Positions 1 to 12,386 of a stretch of 64,000 nt of DNA are shown here, piece after piece (the first letter of the stretch is position 1; each line of letters begins with the position of its first letter). The stretch spans positions 646,001-710,000 of the forward strand of contig BSWB01000002.1 of the NCBI GenBank assembly GCA_033239125.1, read 5' to 3'. The DNA is from Fagopyrum homotropicum (Eukaryota > Streptophyta > Magnoliopsida > Caryophyllales > Polygonaceae). Made by a program: the position numbers and the translations under genes. A model generated the notes under the pieces. The model did not search any database, was not told where the DNA came from, and worked only from the letters and a program-made list of their open reading frames with translations.

Positions 1-2139
1 ATAACTCAAAATGTCAGGAACAAAGACATATAGATCACTAGGGACATACTCATACATATGCAGACAATAATGCCTCACATGATCAATAATAACGCGCTTT
101 CATGCATTCGCCTTCCTACATAGAGTCGCGACTGCCCGGCAAGAAAGCTAAAGTAGTCAAATTCTAAAGCTTATTAATAGTCAAGTATAAATATTTAGTA
201 GTAAAGGATTTCATACTATCAAGTACATGTGACCACCACATGATCAGCATCACCATCCTGTAAATTGATCTTTCAAGACCACGCCGAATGAAGGGGAATA
301 GAAACAAATCAAACAATACACTAGCAAGCATAAAATAGCCAAAATGAAATTACATCAGCTACATTTTCGTCTCTGAGCAACATAAGCAGTGAGAATAAGA
401 GTTACATCATCTACATTTTTTTGAGTCTTGGTACAATACTGGACTAGGAACACGAAGAACTACTCTCAAGTGTGTTTACGGTAGGCTCCTTTTATTCTGA
501 AAGAGAATTTGCCCTGGGACTTATTACTTAGTCTGAGCAGGTATGTGACTTCTGTTTGGAATCAAATGAAATTATAAATAGCCAAAATGCAAAGTTGGAG
601 CATCAAAGAATGGTTGCGGCTGCTAAAAGAGAAAGGAGAGAAGTGGAATCTGCAGAAGCAATATCCCAAGCATTTTGGAAAAAGTCTACGACAGCTACTT
701 ACAATGGCATACAGTTTTGGAGCTGCCAATCACTGCTTCGTTCATCCTATTTGTCAAATTGTCACAGCTCAATGCACACAGCCCTCACCATTTTACAAAT
801 TTGAGGTGTAAAGGGGAAGGCTTTATTTCTCAAAACATATCCCTGCTTTACAGACTTAAGCTCGATATCAGGTATAGGTAATTGGAAACCGGTAGGAGCT
901 ACTATACCATTGTAGTATTTTACATGTTGATCAAACACAGAAAATGTCAACACAAACCTCTGGATATCTCATAATTGCCAGATCAACACTATCAGGATCA
1001 AGAGGAAGAATATTGTAAGGGAGATATATTTATGTTTGTTCTGCCACTTTGTCATGAGTTTCTAAAACTTCTATGTTCACAAATGAAATTTATTTCAACA
1101 GATATAGCTGCACATCAATAAATATCTCAGCCAATATAAGCACTAAAAGGAGATATTAGCACCTTGGGGTCAAAAAGGTATCACCAGTTCTCACCTCGCA
1201 ATCAACTTCTACTCTCTTGTCACAAATTAACTGCCTTCAACACCTCAAAGAGAACATTGGTAGTCTGGTAGGCCTTAGTTGTGCACTGAATACAAAATCT
1301 CATCATGACATAAACTAGACGAGGGGAAAAAAAACAATCAATCCATGAAGAAACCAGTCTATTTGCCTACTTCCAATTTCATATAGAGATTATAGCACAT
1401 TTTTTATCAGTATGACATGCCTTTACAAAGTATGGTTCATTTTCCAAATCCTGAAGTGAAAATTCTAGAGACCTGCTGTAAAATTTCTTTCTAGACTAGA
1501 ATTGGGTATCACTTTCTCTTTGTTGTATTTACTGCTTCCTATCACTTTCAATTTAATCTCACTTAAAATTTAATGCTACTATAATTTTGTTAATGGCTTG
1601 CAGAAAAATAAGTTCACAAAACGGAGACATATACCCATTCTAGTTTTAAATTGGTGGACAACTATGCCCACTGGATGAGAGGGTACAACCTGTGACTTTC
1701 TCAAATGCATCAAATGGCCTACATTAACAATAGCATGAAATACACACATTCAGACAAATAAAGCTGGACTACATAATTCATGCGCATTCTCAAATGCACA
1801 TTCATGCACCAAACTGAAAAGGTCAACATGTATCAATATGCTTCTCAGGCTACTAGGAAAGCAAGGTTTAGAAATCAAATAGCCAAAAAATGGCATCCAA
1901 ACTCAAGTTCTTCTGCAGATAACATTAAGATACTGAAACTTATTAAACTCAGTCCAGCATAAGAGTGTACTACAAACCATAGCATGCATGTTTCCTTATC
2001 TTGCAGCAAAACAACCTCTCAAGTTTAGAGCATTGATAGTAAAAAGGAACTGTAAAAACAACCCAAGCTTAAATAGTACAAAGGGAACCTACATAAACAA
2101 AACAAGTCATGCAATGCAGCAGTGCAAAAGTTTTAATCT
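1..2139. other. Unassigned region; 1420-2139 is one copy of a flanking block
   Basis: I recognise no gene here. Between about 541 and 960 there are open stretches on both strands: the plus strand reads a charged helical segment (KRERREVESAEAISQAFWKK) around 620-690, and the minus strand reads a smooth stretch around 762-953. Neither has a convincing start, splice borders or family resemblance. The part from about 1420 is repeated at 5090-5540: both copies share the string around cctttacaaagt, then agaaatcaaatagccaaa, then tcagtccagcataaga, then a segment ending in gttttaatctt. The tandem array lies exactly between the two copies. Confidence 0.5.
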
Positions 2140-5100
2140 TAATGATTAACTTCTCAAGGGACATGATGAGGTAAGGCAACGTCTGTTTTAGACAGACTGT
2201 TTCAAATATCAGTTCATTGACTTCACAGGAACTTTAGGCAAGGTGTCCATCCTTTTTAGAAAGATTGTTTTCAAAAAATCAAGTAAATCATTTAATTTCT
2301 CAAGGGACACAAGGCAAGGCATCCTTCTTTTTCAAATAGTTTGTTTTCATATATCAAGTAAATGTTTCGTTTTCTCCAGGGACATAAGACAACAATTTCC
2401 AACAGACCATTCAAATCTGAATTTCTTGGACACATTGTTTCTAAATTTAAGCAACCCAATTGGTCACAAGGGACACGAGGCAACTCATTCGTCTCTTTTT
2501 GATAGATTGTTTTCAAATAGCAAATAAATGATGAACTTCTTAAGGGACAAGATGAGGCAAGGAATCCATCTGATTGTTTTCAAATATCAGGAAAATCATT
2601 TTACTTTTCAAGGGAAACAAGACAAACATTCATCCAATTTAGATTGTTCGTTTTCAAATATCAAGTAAATGATCTAATTTTTCAAGGGACATAGGGCAAT
2701 GCATTTGTCTTTTTTAGAAAGATATGTTTTCAAATATCAGGTAAATGTTTTGACTTCTCAAGGGACACACAAGGCAACAATTTCCAACACACTGTTCAAA
2801 TCTGAATTTCTCAGATAAATTGTTTCAAAATTTCAGCAACCAATATGATCAAAAAGGAGTGTGAGGCAACACATTACTCTTTTTTTATAGATTGTTTTCA
2901 AAGAGCAAATAAATGATGAACTTCTTAAGGGACAAGATGAGGCAAGGTATTTGTTTGCTTCAGAAAGATTGTTTTCAAATGTTAGGTAAAGCATTTGACT
3001 TGACAAGAACATGAGGCAAGTAACCGATTTAATAACCCAAGGGACATGATCGCAAAGCCTTCTTCTGTTTCAAATAGATTGTTTTCAAATAGCAAATAAA
3101 TGATGAACTTCTTAAGGGACAAGATGAGGCAAGGAATCCATCTGATTGTTTTCAAATATCAGGAAAATCATTTTACTTTTCAAGGGATTTCAAATATCAA
3201 GTAAATGATCTAATTTTTCAAGGGACATAGGGCAATGCATTTGTCTTTTTTAGAAAGATATGTTTTCAAATATCAGGTAAATGTTTTAATTTCCCAAGGG
3301 ACACACAAGGCAACAATTTCCAACACACTGTTCAAATCTGAGTTTCTCAGATAAATTGTTTCAAAATTTCAGCAACCAATATGATCAAAAAGGAGTGCGA
3401 GGCAACACATTACTCTTTTTTTATAGATTGTTTTCAAAGAGCAAATAAATGATGAACTTCTTAAGGGACAAGATGAGGCAAGGTATTTGTTTGCTTCAGA
3501 AAGATTGTTTTCAAATGTTAGGTAAAGCATTTGACTTGACAAGGAACATGAGGCAAGTAACCGATTTAATAACTCAAGGGACATGATCGCAAAGCCTTCT
3601 TCTGTTTCAAATAGATTGTTTTCAAATAGCAAATAAATGATGACCTTAAGGGATAAGATGAGGCAAGGAATCCATCTGATTGTTTTCAAATATCAGGAAA
3701 ATCATTTTACTTTTCAAGGGAAACAAGACAAACATTCATCCAATTTAGATTGTTCGTTTTCAAATATCAAGTAAATGATCTAATTTTTCAAGGGACATAG
3801 GGCAATGCATTTGTCTTGTTTAGAAAGATATGTTTTCAAATATCAGGTAAATGTTTTGATTTCTCAAGGGACACACAAGGCAACAATTTCCAACACACTG
3901 TTCAAATCTGAATTTCTCAGATAAATTGTTTCAAAATTTCAGCAACCAATATGTTCAAAAAGGAGTGTGAGGTAACACATTACTCTTTTTTTATAGATTG
4001 TTTTCAAATAGCAAATAAATGATGAACTTCTTAAGGGACAAGATGAGAGAAGGTATTTGTTTGCTTTCAGAAAGATTGTTTTCAAATGTTAGGTAAAGCA
4101 TTTGACTTGACAAGGAACATGAGGCAAGTAACCGATTTAATAACTCAAGGGACATGATCGCAAAGCCTTCTTCTGTTTCAAATAGATTGTTTTCAAATAG
4201 CAAATAAATGATGAACTTCTTAAGGGACAAGATGTGGCAGGGTCTATGTTTGCTTCAGAAAGATTGTTTTCAAATGTTAGGTAAAGCATTTGACTTGACA
4301 AGGAACATGAGGCAAGTAACCGATTTAATAACTCAAGGGACGTGATAGCAAAGCCTTCTTCTGTTTCAAATAGATTGTTTCTATATATCATGTAAATGTT
4401 TTGATTTTTCAAGGGACACAAGGCAACACTTTCCAACCCAACATTCAAATCTAAACTTCTTAGACATACCATATGATACAAAGGGACATGAGGCAACATA
4501 TCCGTCTTTTATGGTAAATCGTTTTCAAATATAATGTAAATTAATAACTTCTCAAATCTCAAGCGACAGGATGAGGCAGCGCATCCATCTGTTTTAAACA
4601 GATTTTTTCAAATATCAGGCAAATCATTTGAATTCTCAGGGGACATGAGGCAACAATTTTCAACTCAGCATTCAAATATGAATTTCTTAGACAACTCGTA
4701 TGATCCAAAGGGACATTACCATATGAAGCAACAACGTATCCATTTTTTGATAGATCGTTTTCAAACATCATGTAAATTATTAACTTCTCAAATCTCGAGG
4801 CAACGCATCAATCTATTTTAGACAGAATTTTTCAAATATAAGGCAAGTTATTTGACTTCTCAAGGGACATGAGGCAACAGTTTCCAACATGGCATTCAAA
4901 TCTGAATTTCTTAGATAGCCCGTATGATCCAAAGGGGCATGAGGCAACATATCTGTGTTTTTTTATAAATCGTTTTTAAATATAAAGTAAAATATTAACT
5001 TTTAAAATCTCAAGGGACATGATTAGACAACGGATCCATGAGGCAAGGAGTGTCATATGACTTCTCGAGGGACATGAGGCAAGGGGTGCCTTTACAAAGT
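2140..5100. repeat. Tandem repeat array with higher-order structure
   Basis: About 2.95 kb is built from related monomers of roughly 80-100 bp. Each holds a core like gattgttttcaaatatcaag, then a short variable part, then ctcaagggacatgaggcaa. Several monomers form a larger unit: the marker aggaatccatctgattgttt recurs near 2559, 3131 and 3667, and caatttccaacacactgttc near 2778, 3311 and 3880, giving a period of about 535-573 bp for three adjacent copies. Outer monomers (2140-2530 and 4150-5100) are more diverged, as expected if homogenisation acts on the centre. The minus strand has short open frames through the units, but they shift frame between monomers, so I do not call a protein. Confidence 0.85.
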
Positions 5101-6150
5101 TATAGTTCTCTTTCCTAATCCTGAAGAGAAAATTCTAGGAAAATCTATTTCCGAAAGTGGGGTCCAACCTTTGAGCTTCCTCAAATACATAAAAACTGTA
5201 AAACAAGGTTTAGAAATCAAATAGCCAAAAAAGGAACCTACCCGAACAAAACAAGTCACGCAATACAGGGTTTAGAAATCAAATTGCCAAAAAAAAGACA
5301 TTTATTCTCAAGTTCTTCCATGACATTCAGATAAAGAAACTTATTAAATTCAGTCCAGCATAAGACAGTACTACAAACCATAATATGCATGTTGCCTTAT
5401 CTTGCAGCAAAACAACCAGAGTTTAGAACATTGATAGTATAAAGAAACTGTAAAAACAAACCAAAGCTTAAAATGGTACAAAAAGGCCGGAACAAAACAA
5501 CCCAAACCCAGAGTTTAGTGCAATAGTTTTAATCTTAAAATTTTAAAACATGCAGTGTATGTTCTTAACCCCACATATTGAAGAAGTAAAATCGAAAAGC
5601 CTAACACATGTAATTGATAAATCATTTGATTCCGCTGTGTGGGGAAATCCACTAAATCCAAGAATGAAGAAAGAAAGAGATAATTACATATATTAGCAAC
5701 CCTAGGGTTGTGCTTCTCAACTTCATTAGGACACGAATGATGCGGGCAATCTTGAGGAGAGAAGAGCTCACTGTTGAGGGCGGTTTAAGCCAAGATTTCA
5801 GACAGCAAATCAACCGTCTCTGATGCGGCTGATTAGACGATTGGCCAACACCTCTGGATTTTAGTACGAGAATCAAGTAAATCGAAATCGCAGAGCACAA
5901 CACACTCCAAAAACCTAATTCGTACCAGAATTTCCTTAAATCTCATGCTTTGATTTTCCTTAGATCTCATGCTTTGATTTTGAAATCGATGAGGGCACAA
6001 TCGAAATCGAAATCGAAGAGGACACAATCGAAATCGCCGAGGAGAGGCGGCATTGGAGTAAAAGAGAGAGCGCAGGTGAAAGATATGAGACGTTCTTGGT
6101 TTTAAGGAATTTGGTGCTTTAACTAAACGCTACCTATCAAGAATTGTTAT
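5101..6150. other. Second copy of the flanking block, then unassigned sequence
   Basis: 5101-5540 repeats the block seen at 1420-2139, with small internal deletions and a local duplication of the phrase gtttagaaatcaaa. From 5640 to 6060 there are short local repeats, such as two copies of ttagatctcatgctttgatt-like sequence at 5935-5985 and runs of aatcgaaatcg at 5998-6035. A minus-strand frame crosses 5833-6027 but resembles low-complexity translation. This could be the 5' end of a minus-strand transcript whose body includes the array; nothing in the sequence proves it. Confidence 0.4.
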
Positions 6151-7144
6151 TATTATTATTATTTAAAGAAAAGGCAAAACTAGAAAACGCGGCGCCGGGT
6201 CCCGCCTAAATCAAAGATTCAAATACTTTTAAATTTATAATAATTATTAATTACGGAATTTTTTAAAATAAATATCTTATATTTTCCGATAAAAAAATAA
6301 TTGAAAATTTACGTTGAATTTTGTTTGAAAATTTGACATTGTAACAAAAATCAAATTTGAAAAATAATCCCTCTATTTTTACAAATTGTTATTATTAAAA
6401 TAAGTCTTAATATTAAAATATAATAATATAGGTAGTAGTATCCTTCCATCCTCCTTCCAAAAAAAAGTTTAATCCTAATATTTCTATAATTATTTTTTCA
6501 CTTCCAAATTACATTTGTTTTATTTGGTTTTTTTATATGATTCACAATCACATAATTTTCATGTTTAATATTGAATAACTATTATAAATTATTATAAAGA
6601 AGAGTCAGCAATACTAACTAAAATTTATTTAGAATATTTGCTCTTAAATTTAGACTTTTTCTCTTGGTATACACAAAGTTTAAGTTTCCTCTAAATACCT
6701 CATAATTTTAATTTATTTTCTTCTTATACTCATTCTTAATATATTTCATTAAATTTCAATTATAAAATCAAAAGTCTGAAAATAAAAATGAAAAACAAAG
6801 TCTAAATAAACAGCTTAGTTATTATCTTTTGCTTTTAAAAAAAATTAAATTAAGTTAAAAATGTTTATATTCACATTAAAAAATTTAGGTCTACATCTAC
6901 GTTTCTATATTTTATTAAAGGTTTAGTTTAATTTATATTTTATTTTAATTCAAAAAACTATAAAAATCACTATATTTTAATTAAACATTAAAAATTTAGG
7001 CCTAAATTTATTTTTCTAAATTTTTTAACATAAAAATATATATATAAATACTAACATTAATATTTATAAAGTTAATTAGTTCAAAATTTAACGTAAACAT
7101 AATTATTATTAAATTTAATTTTTTTATTTCAAATATATAAAATA
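6151..7144. other. AT-rich intergenic DNA
   Basis: Very AT-rich sequence with poly-A and poly-T runs and a short ATT microsatellite at about 6144-6165. I see no coding potential, RNA gene or clear element ends. Confidence 0.7.
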
Positions 7145-7975
7145 AAAAATAAGTTTTTTATTGTAAAGTTAATTACTTTAAAATTTAACTGGATCATAAT
7201 TACTATTTTTGAAAAATTCTTTTTTATTTCAAAAATAGAAAATCAAAAGTAAGGTAATTTTTTTTTATCCATAATCAATTTTTAAAAAAAATTAATTATT
7301 ATTTATTTATAACTAATTAATGCCCGCACCTTGTGCGGGTTTTGTCTAAATAACTTTATATATATAAAGTTCAAAATTAAAATTAACTAAAACCAAATTT
7401 TCAAAAATTTAAATTAAGAAAAAAAATGTGATATATAAAATTTGAAATTATAAAATTAACTCAAAAATTAATTTTCGTAAATTAAAATGTGCCTACATTA
7501 TTTTTTAAAAATTATGAAAACAAAATCTAGATGTGTTTTTATTATGTTTTTGTTTTAATTCATATTTGAGTAAAATTGATGTGGCGTGATAATTTATTAG
7601 AATAAAGATGATTTGTTTTGCTGACTGTTTATTAGCTTTAATGATTTTTTTAATTATGAAAGTTATTATGGCAAATCCGTAAATATCTTGTGGCAATATT
7701 GTAAATAAATTGGAAAAAAGCTGATGTGGCTAGCCTTAACACGCGACATGTGGACGAAGGGGGTTTTGTTTTAGTAAGATATATAGATTGAAACTTTAAT
7801 GAGATGTGTAAGTTTTTTAATTGTAAAGTTAATTAGTTTAAAATTTAAATGGATCATAAATATTATTTTTTTAAAATTCTTTTTTATTTCAAAAATAGAA
7901 AATCAAAAGTAAGTTAATTTTTTTTATCCATAATCAATTTTAAAAATTTTAAATATTTTTTATTTATAATTGAAA
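7145..7975. repeat. Pair of ~170-bp direct repeats, first copy interrupted by a Helitron
   Basis: The segment 7145-7312 is repeated at about 7808-7970. Both carry ttgtaaagttaatta, then attcttttttatttcaaaa, then gaaaatcaaaagtaag, and end in tttatttataa. In the second copy tttataa continues directly into ttgaaactttaatgaga. In the first copy the same two halves are separated by 475 bp (7313-7787). The pair predates the Helitron and serves as its empty site. Confidence 0.8.
7313..7787 (-). mobile_element. Non-autonomous Helitron, 475 bp
   Basis: Read on the minus strand, the element starts with TC (TCTATATATCTTACTAAAAC), typical of plant Helitron 5' ends, and ends in TTAG. Ten bases before the 3' end is a GC-rich hairpin (cccgcac aag gtgcggg, 7323-7339). 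It sits between A and T with no target duplication, as Helitrons do. The last four bases are TTAG rather than the canonical CTRR (one substitution). The boundaries come from comparison with the uninterrupted repeat copy at 7970. There is no RepHel protein, so it would have been mobilised in trans. Confidence 0.85.
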
Positions 7976-8006
7976 CTTTAATGAGACTTAACAGACGATT
8001 TTTGGT

Positions 8007-8809
8007 TGTTACCGCCCCCGCAGTAGGGTCATCCTGCGGGTGCGATTGACCCCAGATCGCGGGATTTGTTTCATTTTTCGTTTTTATCTTATTTTCTTTC
8101 TTAGAATATCCGATCTTCTATCCTTAAGCTGACTTTCCTTAGATTTTCTAACTCTAAAACGTCCTTCTTTATCCTTCCAATCGTTACTTATATATTCTCA
8201 TCTTCTCTTCCTTTTTCCGTTTCTTGATTACGTTCTTTAATCTCAAGCAAGTTGCAACCTTCTTCCTTGTGAATCCTGTAGAACGTATAAGTCTGCTTTC
8301 CCCTTATCCTCTCTCACGTTCTTGAGCTTGTTGCATGCTTCTTTCATCTCTTTCTCTTTTCGTTCTTCTTCTTCACAAGAATCAAGTTTCAGCTTTGATT
8401 CTTGTTGGTCTTTCTGATGTTGATACATTGATGTTCTCAAGCTCCCTTGGTTGAGATTTGAAGAGTGTGGAACAAAAAATTGAGCTTTGAATCTCTTGTT
8501 GTGTGTTGTTGTCAAAAAAAAGCCCCGACAGTCGCTTCTGTCAAGCGACCGCCCCCGCGCTTGTACCTTCCCGCCCCGTGGTTTTGCCCAGTGCCGCCCC
8601 TACAGTGTTGTCTGGTTGCTCCCGCGGTTTGTCTACAATAGCTCCCGCCTTTGGTGAGTTGTTTCCCTTCCTTGTTTCCTTGTCCCTTCCCTTATGTTGT
8701 GTTGATATTGTTGACCCTTATGAATCTTTAAGACTAGGGATTGTGACCCTAACTTGAGGAGATATCTTAGAGATCATGGAGACTAGAAGCTATAGACTTC
8801 TAGCAATCG
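8007..8809. mobile_element. Decayed LTR-retrotransposon-like sequence (left part)
   Basis: This segment is the left flank of the LINE insertion; rejoining across the LINE places it next to 12435. It contains islands of CCGC/CCCGCGG-rich sequence (8010-8070, 8545-8640) like those at 13200-13440, which suggests one old element. A minus-strand 90-codon frame (8243-8515) rich in Lys and Glu has no family resemblance I can name. TGTTACCGCC at 8007 resembles an LTR start, but no 5-bp target duplication matches the end at 15149, so the outer boundary is uncertain. Confidence 0.4.
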
Positions 8810-8855
8810 TTCCGTTCTGATTTTTTTTTTTAAAGAAAAATCCGTGTAAATAGTA

Positions 8856-9506
8856 TTAAGTAAGGTCAATTTCCGCTAGCTCAACGATACTAGACAGAAA
8901 ACGATCCAGCAAAACTGACAAACCATCAAAGTGTAGAAGTCTAGCCGCATAGTGGGCGGTACAGTTAGCAGAACGCTTAACATGACAGAAGGAAACAAGC
9001 GAAAGATCATCAAACAATAACAAAACGCGAGAACAAATAATATCTATATAAGAGAGAGTTGGCGCCTGGTGGTGACGATGGGAGGCATGGCAAGTGAGGT
9101 GTTGTATCAGAGTTGACGAGTCTGACTCAAGGATGATGGGTTGGCGAAGAAAGTCCTTCGCAACATCAATGGCAAATAAGGCAGCTAGCGACTCAACAAT
9201 GGCCGGAGAAACAATTCCTTGGTACCTCTTGGTAGCCACTAACAGAAGCGATCCCCTGTGATCCCGCAAAACCCCAACAAGGCAAATAGACCCATCGATG
9301 ATGGTTGCGTCGGAATTGAGTTTGAATGAGCCTGCTGGTGGTGGTGTACACGAGGAAGCAAATCGATGATGACTAGTAGGTGGGACAATCGAATGGCTTG
9401 GGGTGCTGATGAAGTCTGCGACCCAACTCTTGAACCTGGACGCAACAATCATTTCCGAAAATGTCTCTTCCTCAAAGAGTGTCTTATTGCGGATCGACCA
9501 AGACAC
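8856..9506 (-). pseudogene. LINE RNase H domain (RVT_3 type)
   Basis: The frame carries an RNase H fold: FKLNSDATIIDG (first Asp), GVLRDHRGSLLL, an Glu in IVESLAALFAIDVA, ILESDSSTLIQ (third acidic residue) and a final HVKRSANCTAHYAAR. This is the C-terminal RNase H of plant L1-like elements, which removes RNA from the hybrid. The last motif normally ends in AD and here reads AHYAA, so a catalytic residue may be lost. The first 50 codons belong to the linker. Confidence 0.82.
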
Positions 9507-10374
9507 CCAACATTTTGTAATAAAATCAACAACACCATGAGAGTCCTACCTGCTGTGGATGTCTTCGATGATAAGGAGTGGATCAGTGCTTGTCGAAGAG
9601 TTGAAAACATGCAGGGAGGGCGAGTTGGTCCATACAACAGGGGAAAGCGGGCACGAGATGAGCGTGTGCCACACGGATCATCCTCCAAACCACACCGAGA
9701 GCAAAGCGGAGAGCCAATCACATGTTTTTTGTAGAGAGTTCTCCCAATACTAAGGAAACCGCAACTCAACCTCCATGCAAACTGAAGGACTTTCGGAGGG
9801 AGTTTGCATCCCCAAAAGTGACCAAGCTGACGAGGGCTGCAAAAGACCGCTACCAACCTTTCCGAGCCAATAGGCTAAATTGACCGTGAAGTCCCCGGAA
9901 GTATGAGCGCCCCAAACTAAGAGGTCAGGTTCCGACGGTGGTAATACGGTGCACAACAACCGGAGTGAATGCAGCAGAGAGGGCGCCATGGTCCCAAGTG
10001 TGCAAGACTGGATCAATAAACTCTGACACCACGACATCAGTACTCCTTCCCACGTTAATTGAGGGCCGAGAGGATCCAAATTCCAAGGGAACTCAGCGTT
10101 CCGTTGTGGCGTTAATGTTTTGACCATTTCCCACAAGCCAACTAAGACCCTCAAGTAATAGGGCCTTGGATCCCCAAATACTTCTCCATGTGTAGCTCGA
10201 TCTCCAACCTCGAAATGACCCCATGAAGGATGTGTGATGGTAGTATCTCGCCTTCAGGACTGAAGAGACTAGGGAATGGGGTGAAGCGATAAGGCGCCAC
10301 CCTTTCCGGGCTAGCAAGGCTTCATTAAAGATCTTGAGGTCATGGAACCCCATACCCCCATGATTCTTTGGCAA
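9449..10374 (-). pseudogene. LINE connection region and zf-RVT, frameshifted
   Basis: Three overlapping frames continue the LINE polyprotein after the RT. Frame 10093-10374 has KNHGGMGFHDLKIFNEALLA and YTWRSIWGSK, typical of plant LINEs. Frame 9750-10154 carries a diverged linker. Frame 9449-9856 has the zinc-binding segment LPPKVLQFAWRLSCGFLS followed by CSRCGLEDD. At least two frameshifts separate them. Confidence 0.82.
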
Positions 10375-10416
10375 ACAAAGGTCATTCCACGTACGCCAAT
10401 GGATCTTCCTATGGGA

Positions 10417-11657
10417 TTACGTAGAACCCCACCAAAACCGAGCAAGGAACGAATGGATATCGCTAATGAGGCTGTCAGGCAAGCGATAAACAAACATAAC
10501 ATAACATGGGATGCTTTGGAGGACCGCCTTGATCAACACTTCCTTACCTGCCAAGGAAAGAAGACGCTCTTTATAGCCTTGGGTCTTTTTCCAAATTCGC
10601 TCCTTAATAAACGCGAAAATCTGCTTTTTTGATCGGCCTATAAGAGATGGGAGTCCCAGATATTTCACATGCCTATCAGCACGCCCAACACCAAGACAAT
10701 TCGCCAGAAGAGTCTCTTGGTATCTGTCAATGTTAGCACTAAAAGCTACCTCCGACTTCTGCAAGTTTATCTTTTGCCCTGATGCTCCCTCATACTGAAT
10801 GAGTAACTCAATTATCTTAGAGCATTCTATCGGATTAGATATATCAAACAACAAACTGTCGTCCGCAAAGAAGAGATGTGAAATGACTAGTGACCCACGG
10901 CAAACCGCCACCCCATGGATCAAAGAGGTTGTTGTCGCCCTTTCGATGAGGTTGAAGAACCCCTCGGCGCCAATAATAAACAAGATTGGGGACAACGGGT
11001 GTCGCAGCCCACGAGACGGAACAACTGAGCCATCAATCACCCCATTGACCTTGAAAGAATGTCGCGCGCAGCTCATAACACGCCATATCCATGCAACAGA
11101 AAAGCCGAGGCATGACATGATTTTCTCCAAATAACCCCATTTCATACGATCGAAGGCCTTGCTCATGTCTAACTTAAGAGCCATAGAACCGCTCACCCCT
11201 GAGGACCGTGTTTTTAGTGAATTGAAGACCTCCATGGCAATAATAGTGTTATCCGTGATCGAACGATCTGCAATGAACACACTTTGCGATTGCGAAATAA
11301 TTTGTCCAAGGAAAGGTTTCAGACGGTTAACCATTACCTTCGTGATGATCTTGTATATAACGTTACAAAGGCTGTTGATAGACCGGAATTCCGTAATTCT
11401 TGTCAGTTTCTTTATTTTGGGAATGAGCGTTACCACAATGGCATTAATACAGCCCAAGGAGCTCCCGGAAGACCACCATTCCACGATAAAATCAACAACG
11501 TCGGTACCGATGATAGGCCAAAATGTTTGGAAGAATTTAGCATGCATACCATCTCTCCTCGAAGCTTTGTTAGGATGCATTTGGAATAATGCGGTGTAGA
11601 TCTCGTCCGCGGTAGGCAACTTATCAAACTCAACATTAATATCAGTAGACACCCTAC
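10417..11657 (-). pseudogene. LINE reverse transcriptase fragment
   Basis: One open frame of about 410 codons carries the RT core: a KAS-RRDGMHA start corresponding to the KAPGPDG motif, then the thumb-proximal motif SVFIADRSITDN, then ALKLDMSKAFDRMKW (first catalytic Asp), SRGLRHPLSPILF (normally RQGDPLSP) and FFADDSLLF with the two catalytic Asp. The open frame continues upstream only because the nested hAT happens to be open there. The substituted RQGDPLSP motif and the breaks downstream make it inactive. Confidence 0.88.
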
Positions 11658-12386
11658 TAGGGATGGCAATTTCATCCGAACCCGACGGACACCCGATAAC
11701 CCGATCCATAATAAAAGGGTGAAAACCCGACATGAAGCGGGTGAAAGCGGATGGCGGATGAAGCGGGTGATGGATCGGGTCGGATTCGGATGGACCTTTC
11801 ATCCACCCATCACCCGATCCATCATCCATCCACCCATCCGACCCGTTTCACCCCACCCATCCGACCCGTTTCACCCGCTTACACCCGTTATAAATTTATT
11901 GATTGTTTACTTGTTTAGTGATCTTTAGTTCCTTTTGAATTATAAATTGGTGATTTATTTATTGTTTAGCAAAATTTGTACATTTGTTCACTTCTTATTA
12001 TGATCTTATTGTATGTTATGTTTTGCTAAATTTCTCTATTTTTCAAGAATTTAAACTTATAAAACTTCTTATAATATTTCCACTTGGATTATTTGTGTTG
12101 AATTTATATTTATCATGTTTTTTATGGATAAGACTTTTTCGGATTGAATTTATTTTTATTATTATTAATTTTCCTCATTCGAATCCGAGTTTAATATCAA
12201 TTTAAAGGAAATGCGCAGAACATCCGAATATCACCCGATCCACCCGCTTCACCCGTTGGATGCGGGTGGATCGGATACGGATGGTGGTTTGGCGGGTGGT
12301 GGGTCGGGTGGGGTGGATGAGATTTTCTCGCGGGTCGGGTGGCGGTTAGGGTCATCCACCCACCACCCGATCCATTGCCATCCCTA
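11658..12386. mobile_element. Non-autonomous hAT element, 729 bp, nested in the LINE
   Basis: Terminal inverted repeats TAGGGATGGCAAT / ATTGCCATCCCTA bound the element, and the 8-bp target duplication caccctac is perfect (11650-11657 and 12387-12394). Just inside both ends are arrays of GGATCGGGTG/CACCCGATCC-like motifs in opposite orientation (11680-11890 and 12225-12370), probably transposase-binding repeats. The middle is AT-rich with no transposase. The LINE reading frame resumes on the other side (LGCRV), confirming the insertion. Confidence 0.93.

Noticed and set aside
2243..4771. Open frames of 70-120 codons inside the tandem array
   Set aside because: They follow the repeat units, change frame between monomers and have no start context or domain. 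They are translations of a satellite.
2140..5100. CRISPR-like array
   Set aside because: The units are much longer than CRISPR repeats, the spacers are themselves related, and the DNA is from a plant nucleus.
5652..6027. Minus-strand gene near 5.6-6.0 kb
   Set aside because: The frames overlap, are made of short repeats and lack splice signals or a recognisable domain.
7505..7696. 63-codon frame on the minus strand
   Set aside because: It lies wholly inside the non-autonomous Helitron, is AT-driven and has no similarity to a known protein.
11658..11829. N-terminal extension of the LINE reverse transcriptase frame
   Set aside because: These codons lie within the hAT element and are open by chance. 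The true LINE frame resumes beyond 12386.
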